From the NCBI GenBank assembly GCA_009693345.1, contig SHXL01000053.1, positions 1-14,306 on the forward strand: a stretch of DNA of 14,306 nucleotides. The letters are read 5' to 3'. Positions 6,648 to 13,629 of this stretch are shown in pieces. Under the pieces are notes generated by a model, which made no database searches, had not been told where the DNA came from, and was given only the letters and a program-made list of their open reading frames with translations. Within the stretch, counting starts at the first letter, position 1, and the number at the start of each line of letters is the position of its first letter. The position numbers and the translations under genes are program-made. The stretch is from Betaproteobacteria bacterium. GTDB taxonomy: Bacteria > Pseudomonadota > Gammaproteobacteria > Burkholderiales > SG8-39.

Positions 6648-7991
6648 GTGGGCCTGTCGCTGCGCATCGCGGAATTCGCCCTGGGTTTCCAGTGGAAGAA
6701 CCTGAGCGAGGGCCGCAGGCAGAAGGCCCGCTGGTTCGTGGCGGATTACATCGGCAGCACGCTGGCCGGCAGCACGCTGCCCGAAGCGGCGAGCGGCTTC
6801 GTGCTCGCCCAACCGGGCGCCGTGAAGTTGCCCGGAGACAGCAGGGGCCTTACGCCGGAGTCCGCCGCCGTGGCGATGGGAACCCTGGGCGCGCTGCTGC
6901 AGATCCACGACGGCTTCGGCGGCGGCGGCAACCATCCGTCCAGTTCCATCATCCCGGCCCTTTGGGCATCGCGCGGCGGCAAGCCGCTGGCCGAGTTCCT
7001 GTTGCCGGCGGCGGTCGGCTACGAAATCGCGTGCCGCATCGCCAAATGCTCGCATCCGGCGCAGACGCTGGCGGGCGCCGCGCCCACTTCGACCACCGGC
7101 GCGATCGGCGCCGCCGTGGCTGTCGGAAAGCTGCTGCGATTGGACAAGAGAACGCTGGCCGACGCGGTTTCCATCGCGGCGTTTACGGTGCCGGTGGCTG
7201 CGATGCGCGCACTGACCGAGCACGGTTCGGTGGTGCCGATTCACGGCGGCCTGGCGGCGCGCGCCGCACTGGAGGCGGTGCGCCTCGCGCAAGCAGGCCT
7301 GGCCGCGGGCGAGAACGTGTTGGAGGGCGGCAAGGACAGCGGCCTGCTGCAATTGCTGCGCGGCGACGCGGCGTCGCTGGCGCCGGAAACCTGGCGCGGC
7401 GACATGCTGGACGGCGTGTACTTCAAGCCGCTGCCGGCCTGCCGGCATGCACAGCCGGCAATAGAGGCTGTCCTGGATATTATTTCTAAAGGTTCTCTGG
7501 ATTTTAGAAAAATACAAAATATAAAAATCCACACGTACCCCATGGCGCTGATGTTCGGCCAGCCGCCGCGCGAATCGCACGAACTCTACGACCGGCTCAT
7601 GAGCATGCCCTGGGCGATCGCGAGTTGCCTGGTGCATGGGGGCTTCAGCTTCGACAACGTCACCGCGCCCGCGCGAGATCCGCGGATTGAAGGCCTTTAC
7701 TCCCGGATTTCTTCTGCTTCGGATCCCGATTTCGAAAAGGAATATCCCAAGCGCTTCATCACGCGCATCGACATCGAAATGCAGGATGGCACGACGCGGA
7801 CCGGCGAGTGCCGCATGGAGTACGGCATGCCTTCGGAGTCCGGGCCTTATTCGCCGCGCGGCACGACCACGCCGCCGCTGGACGAAGCGGGCATGCGCCG
7901 GAAATTCTTCGACCTTGCCTGCCGGCGCATCAGCCGGGATGAGGCGGAGAAAATCCTGAACGAAATCTTCGAGCGCGAACTGGCCACATGA
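6648..7991 (+). CDS. MmgE/PrpD family protein
   Basis: This 447-residue cytoplasmic protein belongs to the MmgE/PrpD family (PF03972), which includes 2-methylcitrate dehydratase PrpD, cis-aconitate decarboxylase and iminodisuccinate epimerase. Typical blocks are HDGFGGGGNHPSSSIIPAL (87-105, with D88 and H96), a Gly/Ala-rich helical region with TSTTGAIGAAVAVGKLL, PIHGGLAARAALEAVRLA, and KPLPACRHAQPAIEAV (K260, C265, H267). Length is normal. The GTG start lies 1 nt after the Bug stop, with no strong ribosome binding site, consistent with coupled translation. An AT-rich block of codons (about 7461-7532, with three ATA and one AGA) stands out from the rest. The family acts on small di- or tricarboxylates, which fits the neighbouring carboxylate-binding proteins, but sequence alone does not give the substrate. 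Confidence 0.88.
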   Translation: MGLSLRIAEFALGFQWKNLSEGRRQKARWFVADYIGSTLAGSTLPEAASGFVLAQPGAVKLPGDSRGLTPESAAVAMGTLGALLQIHDGFGGGGNHPSSSIIPALWASRGGKPLAEFLLPAAVGYEIACRIAKCSHPAQTLAGAAPTSTTGAIGAAVAVGKLLRLDKRTLADAVSIAAFTVPVAAMRALTEHGSVVPIHGGLAARAALEAVRLAQAGLAAGENVLEGGKDSGLLQLLRGDAASLAPETWRGDMLDGVYFKPLPACRHAQPAIEAVLDIISKGSLDFRKIQNIKIHTYPMALMFGQPPRESHELYDRLMSMPWAIASCLVHGGFSFDNVTAPARDPRIEGLYSRISSASDPDFEKEYPKRFITRIDIEMQDGTTRTGECRMEYGMPSESGPYSPRGTTTPPLDEAGMRRKFFDLACRRISRDEAEKILNEIFERELAT

Positions 7992-8866
7992 AAAAGAACG
8001 ACATCAAGGCCATCGACATTGTGGTCAACATCTGGACCAGGGAAGCCAATGCGCTGCGCCCGAAGCGCGACGCCTTCTACCGGGGCAAGATGAAGGTGAA
8101 GAAGGAGACGGCGCAAGGCATCAGCCACAAGGAGATGCTGCGCCGGATGGACGCGGCGGGCATCGAGAAGGCATTTCTTGTCGCCACGCGCGCCGGGCGC
8201 CTCGGCCATCCTGCCTGCTACCACCTGCCGTACGAATTGGTGGCGAAGGCGGTGAAGCTCCACCCGGACCGCTTCTACGGCATGGCGGGCCTCGATCCGT
8301 ACGACGGCATGCACGGCGTGCGGGAGCTGGAACGCGCGGTGAAGGACCTGGGCTTCATCGGCGCGCATTTCTACCCGCACTGGTACGAACTCGCGCCCGA
8401 TCACGCCAAGTGGTACCCGTACTACGCCAAGTGCTGCGAGCTCGACATTCCGGTGCAGATGCAAGTCGGGCAATCCATGATCTACGACCCGACGTACCGG
8501 CTGAAGAGCGTCGGCAGGCCGATCACGCTCGATGCTGTTGCCTGCGACTTTCCCGAACTCAAGCTCATCGGCATCCATGTCGGCATTCCCTGGACCGAGG
8601 AGATGATCGCCATGGCCTGGAAGCACAAGAACGTCTACATCGGCTGCGATGCGCACAGCCCGAAGTACTGGCCCGCATCCCTGGTGCGCTACATCAACAG
8701 CTTCGGCCAGGACAAGGTCCTGTTCGGTACCGATTTTCCGATCCTCGATTTCGAGCGTACCCGCGCGGAAATAGAAACGCTGGGATTGAAGCCGGAAGCG
8801 AAGCGAAAGTTTCTCAGGGACAACGCCGTGCGTGTCTATAACCTAGGAAAAGCGAGCACACCATGA
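7988..8866 (+). CDS. Amidohydrolase-2 family protein with missing metal ligands
   Basis: This 292-residue protein has the amidohydrolase-2 / COG2159 TIM barrel (PF04909), a group containing decarboxylases such as ACMSD, hydratases and lactonases. Supporting features are GFIGAHFYPHW (121-132), LKLIGIHVGIPW with H197, and VLFGTDFPILDFE with D249, followed by a helical C-terminus ending NAVRVYNLG. The N-terminal HxH metal motif (usually in D.H.H) is absent: the sequence reads AIDIVVNIWT. The usual strand-5 His also appears replaced, in IPVQMQVGQS (Q159). Only H197 and D249 of the usual set remain. The metal-independent lactonase LigI shows that metal-free members exist, although LigI keeps the histidines. 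The start overlaps the previous stop and the stop overlaps the next start (both ATGA). Substrate is unknown. Confidence 0.85.
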   Translation: MKKNDIKAIDIVVNIWTREANALRPKRDAFYRGKMKVKKETAQGISHKEMLRRMDAAGIEKAFLVATRAGRLGHPACYHLPYELVAKAVKLHPDRFYGMAGLDPYDGMHGVRELERAVKDLGFIGAHFYPHWYELAPDHAKWYPYYAKCCELDIPVQMQVGQSMIYDPTYRLKSVGRPITLDAVACDFPELKLIGIHVGIPWTEEMIAMAWKHKNVYIGCDAHSPKYWPASLVRYINSFGQDKVLFGTDFPILDFERTRAEIETLGLKPEAKRKFLRDNAVRVYNLGKASTP

Positions 8867-9864
8867 CATCGAGCCACCCTTTCACCCGTCGCCGCGTGAT
8901 CACCGCGGGCGGCGGCATTGCGCTGGCCGCGGCGCTGCCCGGCATGGTCACCGCGCAGTCGGGCTGGACGCCGAGCCGCGATATCCGCTTCATGAACGGC
9001 TTCGCGGCCGGCGGCTCCGGTGAATTCGTCTGCCGCGTCTTCGCCGACGCGCTACGCACGCAGTTCGGCGTTCCGGTGATCGTGGACACGCAGCCCGGGG
9101 CGAACGGCTTCATCGCCGCCCAGGCCGTGGCGCGCGCGGCCCCGGACGGCCACACCATCGGCCTCGCGACCATGAGCATGCTCACCATCGCGAACCAGCT
9201 GCCGGGCGCGAAAATCCCCATCAACGTGGAGACGGACCTGACGCCGATCGCGAACGTCGCCGGCGTCTACAAACTCCTCGTGACCTACCCCGAGGCGCCG
9301 TTTCGCACGGTGCCCGAGTTGATCGCCTATGCCAAGGCCAATCCGGGCAAGATCTCCTACGGTTCGGCGGGCATCGGCTCCAGCCCGCACATGGCCGCGG
9401 AACTGTTCCGCAGCCAGGCTGGCATCGATATCGTGCACATCCCCTACAAAGGCGGCGCGCCGGCGATGGTCGACCTCATCGCCGGGCGCATCCAGATGAT
9501 GATCGGCAACTTGCCGGATTTCCTCGGCCAGGTGAAGGCGGGCAAGCTGCGCGGCGTCGCGTTCGGGGGCGAGCGTGCCTCGTCCGCGCTGCCGGATCTG
9601 CCGCTCATCAAGCAGTGGCTGCCGAAGTACAGCGTGACCAACTGGTTCGGCATCGTCGGACCCGGCCGCATGCCGCCGAACATCCTGTCAGCCTTGAACG
9701 GAGCGTTGCAGAAGGCGCTGGCGGACCCGGCCGCGCAGGCGAGGCTGCTCGAGCACGGTGTCGAACTCCTGGGCGGCTCGGTGGAAAAGTTCAACACCGA
9801 GATCGCGGCCTACCGCGCGAACTGGGGCGCGGTGATCCGCAGTGCCAACATCCGCGCCGAGTAG
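8863..9864 (+). CDS. Bug/TctC substrate-binding protein with Tat-like signal peptide
   Basis: This 333-residue Bug/TctC periplasmic binding protein differs from the other four in its signal: SHPFTRRRVITAGG followed by an Ala/Leu/Gly hydrophobic stretch and VTA, with likely cleavage after A31. T-R-R-R-V-I resembles the twin-arginine motif S/T-R-R-x-hydrophobic, so export by Tat is possible. The mature part has FAAGGSGEFVCR, VPVIVDTQPGANG, APDGHTIGLA, ISYGSAGIGSSPH, HIPYKGGAP and NWFGIVGP. The usual DGYT is DGHT here. It overlaps the amidohydrolase gene by 4 nt and is followed 16 nt later by the flavoprotein. It is not a close copy of the Bug genes at 5693 or 12654. The ligand is unknown. Confidence 0.92.
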   Translation: MTSSHPFTRRRVITAGGGIALAAALPGMVTAQSGWTPSRDIRFMNGFAAGGSGEFVCRVFADALRTQFGVPVIVDTQPGANGFIAAQAVARAAPDGHTIGLATMSMLTIANQLPGAKIPINVETDLTPIANVAGVYKLLVTYPEAPFRTVPELIAYAKANPGKISYGSAGIGSSPHMAAELFRSQAGIDIVHIPYKGGAPAMVDLIAGRIQMMIGNLPDFLGQVKAGKLRGVAFGGERASSALPDLPLIKQWLPKYSVTNWFGIVGPGRMPPNILSALNGALQKALADPAAQARLLEHGVELLGGSVEKFNTEIAAYRANWGAVIRSANIRAE

Positions 9865-9880
9865 CCCGGGGCGCTAGCAG

Positions 9881-11860
9881 GTGCTCGCGGAACCCTTCGT
9901 CCTGGCCGGCCGGCGGCTGCGCAACCGGCTGGTGCACGCATCCATGAGCACGCGCATGGTGCGCGGCGGCATGGTCACGGACGAGGTCATCCGCTTCTAC
10001 GCCAACCGGGCGAAAGGCGGCGCGGCGATGATCGTCACCGAGCCCTTTGGCATGGCGGACGAACCCACGCAGCATTCGCCCTTCAAGACGCGCACCTGGA
10101 ACGACGACAACGTGGACGGGCTGCGGCGCTGGGCCGACGCGGTCGAAGCGCATGACTGCCGGCTGCTCGCGCAGATCCAGCACTCGGGGCGCGCGCGCCA
10201 CGACCCCGGCAGGCACCGCGGCGCGGTTGGGCCCTCGGCGCTGCCTTGCGATCTCAGTTGGACCATGCCGCGCGAGATGACGCGCGATGAAATCCGGCGC
10301 TTCGTCGAGGGCATCGCGCAGTCCTCGTCGCGCCTGCAGCGCTGCGGCTTCAGCGGCGTGGAGATCTCCGCCGGCCACGGGCACCTGTTCCACCAGTTCC
10401 TGTCGCCGCGCTCCAACATCCGCGTTGACGAGTACGGCGGCGACTGGCAGGGCCGCACGCGCTTCGTGGCCGAGATACTGTCGGCGGTCCGCAAAACCTG
10501 CGGCCCGGGATTCATCGTCGGGCTCAAGCTGCCGGGTGACGACGGCTTGCCCAACGGGATCGGGCCGGCGCAGGCCGCAATCGTCGCTTCAATGCTCACC
10601 CGCTCCGGCGAGGCGGACTACGTCTGTTTCGCGCAGGGCGCGCACGCGAGCACACTGGAAATGCACGTCCCGGACCGGCACGGGCCGCGCCTGCCGTATC
10701 GCAAGCTGATCGCAGGCCTGCGCGCCGCCGCGCCCGGCGTGCCGCTCATCGCCTTGGGCCGGATCACGGATCCGGCCGAGGCCGAGGCGATCCTGTCCTC
10801 CGGCGAAGCGGAGCTGGTCGGCATCGGCCGCGCGCTCGTCGCCGATCCGGCCTGGCTGGTCAAAGCCGAGAGCGGCCGCGCGCACGACATCCGCTATTGC
10901 CTGTCCTGCAACACCTGCTGGGACACCATCGTCACGCACCAGGCGAACATCGCTTGCGTGAACAATCCCCGCGTCGGGAAAGCGGATGAGGTCGACTGGT
11001 GGCCGGAGAAGGCGGGCAGCAGGCGGCGCATTGTCGTCGTCGGCGGCGGCATCGCCGGGCTGGAGGCGGCCTGGGTTGCTGCGGCGCGCGGGCACGACGT
11101 CCTCGTGTTTTCGCGCTCGGCGCAACCGGGCGGCAAGGCGCGGCTGCGCTCCTTCCTCCCCGGCGGCGAGGAAGTCTCCAGCATCTACGACTACCAAATG
11201 GGCGCGGCGCAGCGCGCCGGCGTGCGCTTCGAGTTCGGCGTGGATGCCTCCCTCGAAGAGATCCTGTCCGCCTCGCCGGACGCGGTGATCCTCGCCGCAG
11301 GCGCGGACATGATCCGGCCGGACTGGGTGCCGGCGGAGGTGGGGGAGGCAGGGCTGGTGCCGGATCTGCGCGACGCGGTCGCAGCAGCGGTCACACATCG
11401 CGCCGGCGGCGCGCCGCAACCGGGCACGGCAGTGATCTTCGACATGGACCACTCGGAGGGAACCTACGCCGCGGCGGAGTTCTTCCGCGGCCTGTTCGAG
11501 CGCGTGATCCTCGTGACGCCGCGCAACTCGCTCGCGGACCTGTGCTCGCTGGTATCGCGCCAGGGCATCGAGCGGCGGTTCTCGCAGAAGGGCATCGAGG
11601 CGGCGTTCCTGAGCGAGCCGCGCTGGGGCGCCGAGGTGGAGGAGGGGCGCCTTGCCTGCGCGAACATCCACAGCGGCCGCACGCAATGGATCGATGACGT
11701 GGCGCTGATCACTTATTCCACGCCGCGCGCGTCATCGAACGGTCTCGCGCCGGGGCTGCGCGGCACGGGCATCCCGGTCACCCTGGTCGGCGATTGCCGC
11801 TCGCCGGCTGATATGCTCGCGGCGACGGCCGAAGGCCATGCCGCAGGCAATGCAGCCTAG
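9881..11860 (+). CDS. FMN/4Fe-4S/FAD oxidoreductase (2,4-dienoyl-CoA reductase / trimethylamine dehydrogenase type)
   Basis: This is a 659-residue three-domain flavoprotein. Residues 1-335 form an Old Yellow Enzyme-like FMN barrel (IQHSGRARHD, EISAGHGHLFHQFLSP, SNIRVDEYGG, LIALGRI, VGIGRALVADP). Residues 340-359 hold the 4Fe-4S cysteines C340, C343, C346 and C359; the x2-x2-x12 spacing matches trimethylamine dehydrogenase rather than E. coli FadH. A Rossmann dinucleotide site IVVVGGGIAGLEAA starts near 384, with a second nucleotide domain after about residue 500. Relatives reduce dienoyl-CoA or enoates with NAD(P)H, or oxidise amines. The barrel active site is atypical: where relatives have a catalytic Tyr in HGY(L), this protein has H168. 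The GTG start is 16 nt after the Bug stop. It is the last gene of the operon and converges on the minus-strand gene with a 13-nt gap. Confidence 0.88.
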   Translation: MLAEPFVLAGRRLRNRLVHASMSTRMVRGGMVTDEVIRFYANRAKGGAAMIVTEPFGMADEPTQHSPFKTRTWNDDNVDGLRRWADAVEAHDCRLLAQIQHSGRARHDPGRHRGAVGPSALPCDLSWTMPREMTRDEIRRFVEGIAQSSSRLQRCGFSGVEISAGHGHLFHQFLSPRSNIRVDEYGGDWQGRTRFVAEILSAVRKTCGPGFIVGLKLPGDDGLPNGIGPAQAAIVASMLTRSGEADYVCFAQGAHASTLEMHVPDRHGPRLPYRKLIAGLRAAAPGVPLIALGRITDPAEAEAILSSGEAELVGIGRALVADPAWLVKAESGRAHDIRYCLSCNTCWDTIVTHQANIACVNNPRVGKADEVDWWPEKAGSRRRIVVVGGGIAGLEAAWVAAARGHDVLVFSRSAQPGGKARLRSFLPGGEEVSSIYDYQMGAAQRAGVRFEFGVDASLEEILSASPDAVILAAGADMIRPDWVPAEVGEAGLVPDLRDAVAAAVTHRAGGAPQPGTAVIFDMDHSEGTYAAAEFFRGLFERVILVTPRNSLADLCSLVSRQGIERRFSQKGIEAAFLSEPRWGAEVEEGRLACANIHSGRTQWIDDVALITYSTPRASSNGLAPGLRGTGIPVTLVGDCRSPADMLAATAEGHAAGNAA

Positions 11861-11873
11861 GCGCCCGATGAAA

Positions 11874-12626
11874 CTAGAGATCCTGCAGCCGAGCTTCCCA
11901 CGCCGATCGCTGCTCCCAGGGCGGCGCGGCGGCGATGCCCATGCGTCTGCCGAGCGCCCAGGCGAGGCAAAGAGTGGACGACAGCACGGGCTTGCCGAAA
12001 CTGCGCGCAAGCTGGCCGATGGCGCGCAGCGTCGGCATGCCGGTGCCCGAGAGCAGGATCGCATCCGCGTCACGGCGCTTGAGGCGCCCGGCTGCGGCGA
12101 CCGCGTCCGCGCTGGTGGCGTCGTAGACGTTGCGCGTATCCGCGGTGTCGGCTTCGACCTGGACCACTTCCGAGACCTCGATGCCGGCGTCGCGGTAGTA
12201 GGCGACAGCCGCTTGCGTAAGCCAGGCCGGGTAGGGCGACACCAGCGCCACGCTGCGCGCACCGACGTGCGCGAGCGATTCGAGAATGGCCTCGGTCGCC
12301 GGCACCGCGGGATAGCCGCGTCGCCGGGACAGTTCAGCGAAGGCGGCCCGGTCCTTCTTCACGCCGAGCAGGTAGGACGAGCCGGTGCAGGCGAAGCCGA
12401 AGGCGCTCAGAGGAGCGCAATCAAACGTTTCGATCGTCGTGTCGAGCGTTTCGAAATAGTCGAGCAGCCGCTGCCGCGAGTTCGTGCGGCTGCCCTGCAG
12501 TCGGGCAGTGATCAGGTTCACGCCGGCCGGCACGAGGGCGCGGAACTCGGCCTCGACCGTGGTGTTTGCCTGGGGGACGCCGATGCCGATCGTTCCCGCC
12601 TTGCCGTATTCCCTTGCCGATTTCAT
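11874..12626 (-). CDS. Maleate isomerase / arylmalonate decarboxylase-like protein with only one catalytic Cys
   Basis: This 250-residue cytoplasmic protein resembles the maleate cis-trans isomerase / arylmalonate decarboxylase branch of the Asp/Glu racemase superfamily. The N-terminus GIGVPQANTTVEAEF has the family Asn (N21). C80 in GFACTGSSY fits the first catalytic Cys, Y132 in SPYPAWLT the Tyr, and N166 in DTRNVYDA the substrate-binding Asn of maleate isomerase. The second Cys (in the LSC/SAC motif) is absent: AILLSGTGMPTL has G194. Arylmalonate decarboxylase has the opposite pattern, with Gly first and Cys second. The start is uncertain between 12626 and 12635; neither has a good ribosome binding site. 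It is the only gene on the minus strand between two plus-strand clusters, and its start is 18-27 nt from the divergent Bug start. Confidence 0.85.
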   Translation of the reverse strand: MKSAREYGKAGTIGIGVPQANTTVEAEFRALVPAGVNLITARLQGSRTNSRQRLLDYFETLDTTIETFDCAPLSAFGFACTGSSYLLGVKKDRAAFAELSRRRGYPAVPATEAILESLAHVGARSVALVSPYPAWLTQAAVAYYRDAGIEVSEVVQVEADTADTRNVYDATSADAVAAAGRLKRRDADAILLSGTGMPTLRAIGQLARSFGKPVLSSTLCLAWALGRRMGIAAAPPWEQRSAWEARLQDL

Positions 12627-12642
12627 GTTGTGCATTCTAACC

Positions 12643-12647
12643 AGGAG
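12643..12647 (+). promoter_or_regulatory. Ribosome binding site for the 12654 Bug gene
   Basis: AGGAG lies 6 nt before the ATG at 12654 and fixes the start; the frame is open about 800 nt upstream, but that stretch is antisense to the minus-strand gene. The intergenic space is only 18-27 nt, so any promoter for this cluster must lie within the neighbouring gene. Confidence 0.7.
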
Positions 12648-12653
12648 ACATCC

Positions 12654-13622
12654 ATGGTCCCGCGCTTTTTCAAGTTCGTCATAGCCTGTATTGCGGCAAG
12701 CTTTGCCGCCGCTTCCTTCGCGCAGCAGTACCCGAACAAGCCGGTGCGCCTCATCAATCCGTGGACGCCCGCAGGTCCTGCGGAACTCCTCACGCGCATC
12801 GTAGGGCAGAAGATGGCGGAGTCGCTCGGCCAGCCGTTTATCGTCGAGAACAAGCCCGGCGCCAACGGCACCATTGGCGCGACCTTCGTCGCCAAGTCGG
12901 CGCCCGATGGCTACACCATCCTGTTTTCCCACGTCGGGCCGATGGCGATCAGCCCGGCGGTGGTCGAGAAGATGCCCTACGACACGCTGAAGGATTTCGA
13001 GCCGGTCACGCAGGTCGCCGCGGGCGCGCTGGTGCTGCTGGTCCGGAACGACATCCCGATCACCAACCTCAGGGAGCTGGTGGCCTACGGCAAGGCGAAC
13101 CCGGGCAAGATGAGCTGTGGCTCGGTCGGCCCGGCCAGCACCTCGCACCTCGCCTGCGAACTGTTCCACACGCTGGGTGGCGTGCAGACCATTCACGTGC
13201 CGTACAAGGGTTCGGCGCCGGTAATCACCGACATGCTGGGCGGCCAGATTTCGATTTCCTTCCTCAACATCGCCGGCGCGATGCCGCAGATGAGGGCGAA
13301 CCAGCTACGTCCGGTCGCCGTGACGACGCTCAAGCGCTCCAGCGTGCTGCCCGACCTGCCCGCCATGAACGATTCGATGCCGGGCTTTGAAGTGAATTCC
13401 TGGTACGGCATGATGGCGCCTGCGGGCACGCCGAAGCCGATCGTGCAACTGCTGCAGCGCGAAGTCGCGAAGGCGCTCAAGCTTCCCGAGGTATCGGAAA
13501 AGCTCAAGGAATTCGGCCTCGAGCCGGTCGGCAACACGCCCGAAGAACACGCGGCGCAGCTGAGGGTGGATCTCGAGCGCTGGGGCAAGGTGGCAAAGGC
13601 CGCCAAGATCAAGATCGATTGA
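12654..13622 (+). CDS. Tripartite tricarboxylate transporter substrate-binding protein (Bug/TctC family)
   Basis: This 322-residue Bug/TctC periplasmic binding protein has the signal MVPRFFKFVIACIAASFAAA followed by SFA, with cleavage probably after A23. Family blocks are LINPWTPAGPAE, QPFIVENKPGANGTIG, APDGYTILFSH, MPYDTLKDFEP, MSCGSVGPASTSH, HVPYKGSAP and EVNSWYGMMAP. It is the close paralogue of the gene at 5693, and the two share unusual details such as FSH.GPMAI.P and the whole MPYDTLKDFEP segment. Binding specificity may therefore be similar. It opens the second plus-strand cluster with a clear AGGAG site, and is followed 7 nt later by an isochorismatase-fold gene, echoing the association of Bug and Cys-hydrolase genes at the left end of the main operon. 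Confidence 0.94.
   Translation: MVPRFFKFVIACIAASFAAASFAQQYPNKPVRLINPWTPAGPAELLTRIVGQKMAESLGQPFIVENKPGANGTIGATFVAKSAPDGYTILFSHVGPMAISPAVVEKMPYDTLKDFEPVTQVAAGALVLLVRNDIPITNLRELVAYGKANPGKMSCGSVGPASTSHLACELFHTLGGVQTIHVPYKGSAPVITDMLGGQISISFLNIAGAMPQMRANQLRPVAVTTLKRSSVLPDLPAMNDSMPGFEVNSWYGMMAPAGTPKPIVQLLQREVAKALKLPEVSEKLKEFGLEPVGNTPEEHAAQLRVDLERWGKVAKAAKIKID
12970..13004 (+). repeat. 35-nt exact repeat, copy 2 (within Bug gene)
   Basis: Identical to 5994-6028 in the paralogous Bug gene, same strand and same reading phase. The two copies are about 7 kb apart and flank the right half of the main operon, so recombination between them would delete it and fuse the two Bug genes. Confidence 0.8.
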
Positions 13623-13629
13623 GCCTTCA

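Noticed and set aside
10589..11686. 365-residue minus-strand open frame opposite the flavoprotein
   Set aside because: Low-complexity Arg/Ala composition and complete overlap with conserved flavoprotein domains.
11838..12653. Upstream extension of the 12654 Bug gene
   Set aside because: Antisense shadow of the minus-strand isomerase-like gene; the signal peptide and AGGAG site fix the start at 12654.
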